A DNA stretch of 64,000 bases from Herbaspirillum sp. meg3 (GTDB lineage: Bacteria > Pseudomonadota > Gammaproteobacteria > Burkholderiales > Burkholderiaceae_D), in the NCBI RefSeq assembly GCF_002257565.1, contig NZ_CP022736.1:3968001-4032000 (forward strand), in the 5' to 3' direction. Below, in pieces: positions 61,608 to 64,000 of this stretch; within the stretch, counting starts at the first letter, position 1, and each line of letters begins with the position of its first letter. The position numbers and the translations under genes were made by a program. Below the pieces are notes generated by a model. It was given only the letters and a program-made list of their open reading frames with translations. It searched no databases and was not told the DNA's origin.

Positions 61608-62855
61608 TTAAGCAGCATAGACCGGGAATGCATCAGTCAGCTTCTTGACTTCAGCCTTCACGCGCTCGATGGTCGCTGCATCATGCGGATTGTCCAGCAC
61701 GTCGGCGATCAGGTTAGCAACCTTTTCCGCTTCCGCTTCCTTGAACCCGCGTGTAGTCATCGCCGGGCTGCCCAGACGGATGCCGGAAGTCACAAATGGC
61801 TTCTCTGGATCGTTAGGAATGCCGTTCTTGTTGCAGGTCATGTGGGCCGAACCCAGGATCGCTTCGGCTTCCTTGCCGGTCAGATTCTTCGGACGCAGAT
61901 CCACCAGCATCACGTGCGACTCAGTACGACCGGACACGATACGCAGACCACGCTTGATCAGCGTCTTGGCCAATACGTCGGCGTTCTTCACGACTTGCTG
62001 TTGATACGCCTTGAATTCCGGCGACAGCGCTTCCTTGAATGCCACTGCCTTACCGGCGATGACGTGCATCAGCGGACCGCCCTGGATGCCCGGGAAGATT
62101 GCCGAGTTGATGGCCTTTTCGTGCTCGGCCTTCATCAGGATCACGCCACCGCGCGGACCGCGCAGCGACTTGTGCGTTGTCGATGTGACGAAGTCGGCAA
62201 ACGGTACAGGATTCGGATACACGCCTGCAGCGATCAGACCGGCGTAGTGCGCCATGTCGACCATGAAATAAGCGCCGACTTCCTTGGCGATCTTGGCGAA
62301 GCGTTCGAAGTCGATGCGCAGTGCGTAAGCGGATGCACCGGCGATGATCAGCTTTGGCTTCTTTTCACGTGCCAGTGCTTCCATGGCTTCGTAGTCGATT
62401 TCTTCCTTGTCGTTCAGGCCGTAGGAGACGACGTTGAACCACTTGCCGGACATGTTCAGTGCCATGCCGTGCGTCAGGTGACCGCCTTCAGCCAGCGACA
62501 TGCCCATGATGGTGTCGCCTGGTTTCAACATGGCGAAGAACACGCCTTGGTTCGCTTGCGAACCGGAGTTCGGCTGCACATTGGCGGCTTCAGCACCGAA
62601 CAACTGCTTCAGGCGGTCAATGGCCAGCTGCTCGGCCATGTCGACGAATTCGCAACCGCCGTAGTAACGCTTGCCTGGATAGCCTTCAGCGTACTTGTTG
62701 GTCAGTTGGGTGCCCTGGGCTTCCATGACTGCCGGCGAAGTGTAGTTCTCGGAAGCGATCAGCTCGATGTGGTCTTGCTGACGGACGTTTTCTTTCTGGA
62801 TGACCGACCACAATTCCGGGTCGATATTCGCGATGGTGTGATTCTTTGCAAACAT
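61608..62855 (-). CDS. glyA: serine hydroxymethyltransferase
   Basis: A 415-residue PLP enzyme interconverting serine and glycine with tetrahydrofolate, the main one-carbon donor. The PLP lysine is K229 in TSTTHKSLRGPRGG, the same number as in E. coli. The ELIASENYTSPAVMEA start and the GKRYYGGCEFVD segment are standard. ATG 62855 is chosen over longer frames. Its leader carries a ZTP riboswitch, linking expression to the Z nucleotide made when folate one-carbon supply is short. nrdR follows downstream. Confidence 0.97.
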   Translation of the reverse strand: MFAKNHTIANIDPELWSVIQKENVRQQDHIELIASENYTSPAVMEAQGTQLTNKYAEGYPGKRYYGGCEFVDMAEQLAIDRLKQLFGAEAANVQPNSGSQANQGVFFAMLKPGDTIMGMSLAEGGHLTHGMALNMSGKWFNVVSYGLNDKEEIDYEAMEALAREKKPKLIIAGASAYALRIDFERFAKIAKEVGAYFMVDMAHYAGLIAAGVYPNPVPFADFVTSTTHKSLRGPRGGVILMKAEHEKAINSAIFPGIQGGPLMHVIAGKAVAFKEALSPEFKAYQQQVVKNADVLAKTLIKRGLRIVSGRTESHVMLVDLRPKNLTGKEAEAILGSAHMTCNKNGIPNDPEKPFVTSGIRLGSPAMTTRGFKEAEAEKVANLIADVLDNPHDAATIERVKAEVKKLTDAFPVYAA

Positions 62856-62974
62856 GATTTCTCCAATGGATGAGGATGCGCCTGAAGGCATATCAGTTCG
62901 ACGCGCCCAAAGCAAAAACACAATGGGCGACGCCGACTTGACTGACTTCCAAATCGAATGAGGGCCAAAAATAA

Positions 62975-63023
62975 AAGGGAATTGCAGGCAGCCTCAGTCG
63001 TACGTTCTCCATTCAGGGCTGCC
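62975..63023 (-). terminator. possible terminator overlapping the riboswitch 3' end
   Basis: On the minus strand GGCAGCC (63023-63017), the tail of the riboswitch, can pair with GGCUGCC (62993-62987). A U-rich run CCCUUUUAUUUUU (62979-62967) follows about 8 nt further. Ligand-bound pseudoknot formation would withdraw the first strand, so transcription would be ON with ligand. The gap before the U-tract weakens the case. Confidence 0.45.
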
Positions 63024-63115
63024 CAGGCGCACGGCTAATGAAATCTCACGCTTCCCGATGGATACCCATCTTGTGCCGGAACATGGTTCCGGTTTTTCGC
63101 CAGTTACGTGAGACG
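63019..63115 (-). promoter_or_regulatory. ZTP (pfl) riboswitch of glyA
   Basis: Read on the minus strand the leader has every ZTP hallmark. A P1 pairing GUCUCACG/CGUGAGA encloses the conserved ACUGGCG. A strong hairpin CCGGAAC-CAU-GUUCCGG and a second hairpin GAUGG-GUAU-CCAUC lead to CGGGAAGCGUGAGA. A linker is followed by the conserved GCCGUGCGCCUGGGCAGCC, whose CGCCUGGGC forms the pseudoknot. It lies between a good promoter and glyA, a known ZTP target. The only uncertainty is the exact ends. Confidence 0.85.
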
Positions 63116-63128
63116 AAATGGTCTGCCC

Positions 63129-63157
63129 ATTGTAAGTGAAGGCTTAAAATTCAGCAA
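63129..63157 (-). promoter_or_regulatory. glyA promoter
   Basis: On the minus strand TTGCTG (63157-63152), a 17-bp spacer and TACAAT (63134-63129). Transcription should begin near 63122, just before the riboswitch. Confidence 0.75.
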
Positions 63158-63227
63158 GATTTGCGTCTGCCGCCATGGGTGAAAATGTTGCATCGCATGC
63201 AGCCTCTCGCCGCAGCCCGCTTTGGGC

Positions 63228-63233
63228 TACAAT
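63228..63233 (+). promoter_or_regulatory. -10 element of SDR gene
   Basis: TACAAT 66 bp upstream of the dehydrogenase ATG. No convincing -35 was seen, so confidence is modest. Confidence 0.4.
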
Positions 63234-63298
63234 TTCGGGTTGTAGATGCAATATGAATGCAAATAATGCATTGCTCAGACACCAACACGGAGAACACA

Positions 63299-64000
63299 AT
63301 GATCGTCTTGATTACAGGTGCAACAGCTGGTTTCGGCGCAGAAATGGCGCGCAAGTTCGTACAAAACGGTCATAAGGTCATCGCAACAGGTCGCCGCAAA
63401 GACCGCCTCGACGCCCTCGCCGCCGAATTTGGCGACAAGGTGCTGCCGCTGGTGCTGGATGTCACCGACAAGGCTTCCATCAAATCCGCCCTGGCAAGTC
63501 TGCCGCAAGGATGGCAAGACATCGACGTACTGATCAACAACGCCGGCCTCGCACTGGGCCTGGAGCCGGCACATCAGGTCGCGCTGGAAGACTGGGAAAC
63601 CATGATCGACACCAACGTCAAGGGTCTGGTGACCGTCACCCATCACATCCTGCCGAACATGGTCAAGCGCGGGACCGGCACCATCATCAATCTGGGTTCG
63701 ATTGCAGGCGCTTATCCGTATCCGGGCGGCAATGTTTATGGCGCCACCAAGGCATTCGTGGATCAGTTCACCCTGAATCTGCGGGCTGATCTGGTCGGCA
63801 CCGGCGTACGCGCCACCAATCTGGCGCCCGGCCTGTGTGGCGGCACCGAGTTTTCCAACGTGCGCTTCAAGGGCAACGACAGCGCAGCTGCCAAGGTCTA
63901 CGAAGGCACGACGCCGCTGACCGCAGAAGACATCGCCGAAGCCGCTTTCTGGGTTGCCACCCTGCCGGCGCACGTCAACATCAACTACATCGAATTGATG
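63299..64000 (+). CDS. ydfG: short-chain dehydrogenase, YdfG-like (3' end outside window)
   Basis: The first 234 residues of an SDR enzyme, cut by the window edge; family length is about 248. The NADP-binding TGATAGFGAEMARKF motif lies near residue 6. NNAGLA, the active-site serine (GSIAGAYPYP) and YGATK (Y and K catalytic) are intact. E. coli YdfG is an NADP-dependent 3-hydroxy acid (serine/3-hydroxypropionate) dehydrogenase, and the wording here fits. ATG 63299 has GGAGAA upstream. It is divergent from glyA. Confidence 0.9.
   Translation, partial: MIVLITGATAGFGAEMARKFVQNGHKVIATGRRKDRLDALAAEFGDKVLPLVLDVTDKASIKSALASLPQGWQDIDVLINNAGLALGLEPAHQVALEDWETMIDTNVKGLVTVTHHILPNMVKRGTGTIINLGSIAGAYPYPGGNVYGATKAFVDQFTLNLRADLVGTGVRATNLAPGLCGGTEFSNVRFKGNDSAAAKVYEGTTPLTAEDIAEAAFWVATLPAHVNINYIELM

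Noticed and set aside
1..64000. CRISPR arrays, prophage, intact insertion sequences
   Set aside because: No regularly spaced repeats, transposase, integrase or phage structural genes were recognised in the window.

Overview
The window looks like chromosomal DNA of a betaproteobacterium of the order Burkholderiales, most likely family Oxalobacteraceae and Herbaspirillum-like. This is a judgement from gene order and protein character; no search was run. Supporting points are the serC-pheA-hisC-tyrA-aroA-cmk-rpsA-ihfB-lapA-lapB block next to gyrA and ompA, a glyA-nrdR pair, dnaX-ybaB-recR, and an Entner-Doudoroff cluster with a HexR-type regulator. Nearly everything is housekeeping. The only clearly accessory stretch follows the tmRNA gene.

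Layout. 1-7960: an Lrp/AsnC regulator divergent from a branched-chain amino-acid binding protein, a cytochrome c, ilvD with a divergent LysR gene, lgt, and a CcdA-like/thioredoxin pair. 8181-17296: central sugar metabolism, with edd-eda leftward and pgi-zwf-hexR-AGE epimerase-tal rightward. The shared 261-bp region carries two HexR-like palindromes, so KDPG-responsive control of both operons is likely. 17376-22209: a DUF3597 protein and a SsuABC/TauABC-like ABC transporter with a class III CoA transferase. 22398-25834: recR, a YciI-like gene, ybaB and dnaX; dnaX carries an A9 slippery tract in the position expected for making the short gamma subunit. 25978-32774: envelope sugar genes (manC-type, ugd, heptose kinase), a GGDEF cyclase, a ComEA-like protein and lapB. 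32785-45010: lapA, ihfB, rpsA, cmk, aroA, tyrA, hisC, pheA, serC and gyrA, all leftward. 45338-52390: two OmpA-family genes, ubiG, gph and a very large DUF748/AsmA-like protein.

52477-57508: the tmRNA gene ssrA, followed by about 4.7 kb bounded by a near-perfect copy of the tmRNA 3' end. This looks like the remnant of an element integrated at ssrA. It holds a large Sel1-repeat protein with an unrecognised C-terminal domain, a porin and an orphan membrane protein. 57542-64000: a DUF1311-type exported protein, an AlkA-like glycosylase, zapB-like and zapA genes, 6S RNA, nrdR, glyA and a YdfG-like dehydrogenase cut by the window edge. Upstream of glyA there is a convincing ZTP (pfl) riboswitch with its own promoter and a possible overlapping terminator.

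Most interesting observations: the ZTP riboswitch of glyA, the HexR operators, the ssrA att duplication and its cargo, the dnaX slippery tract, a nested double hairpin just after ssrA, a long inverted repeat between serC and pheA, and Ala83 in the GyrA quinolone pocket.
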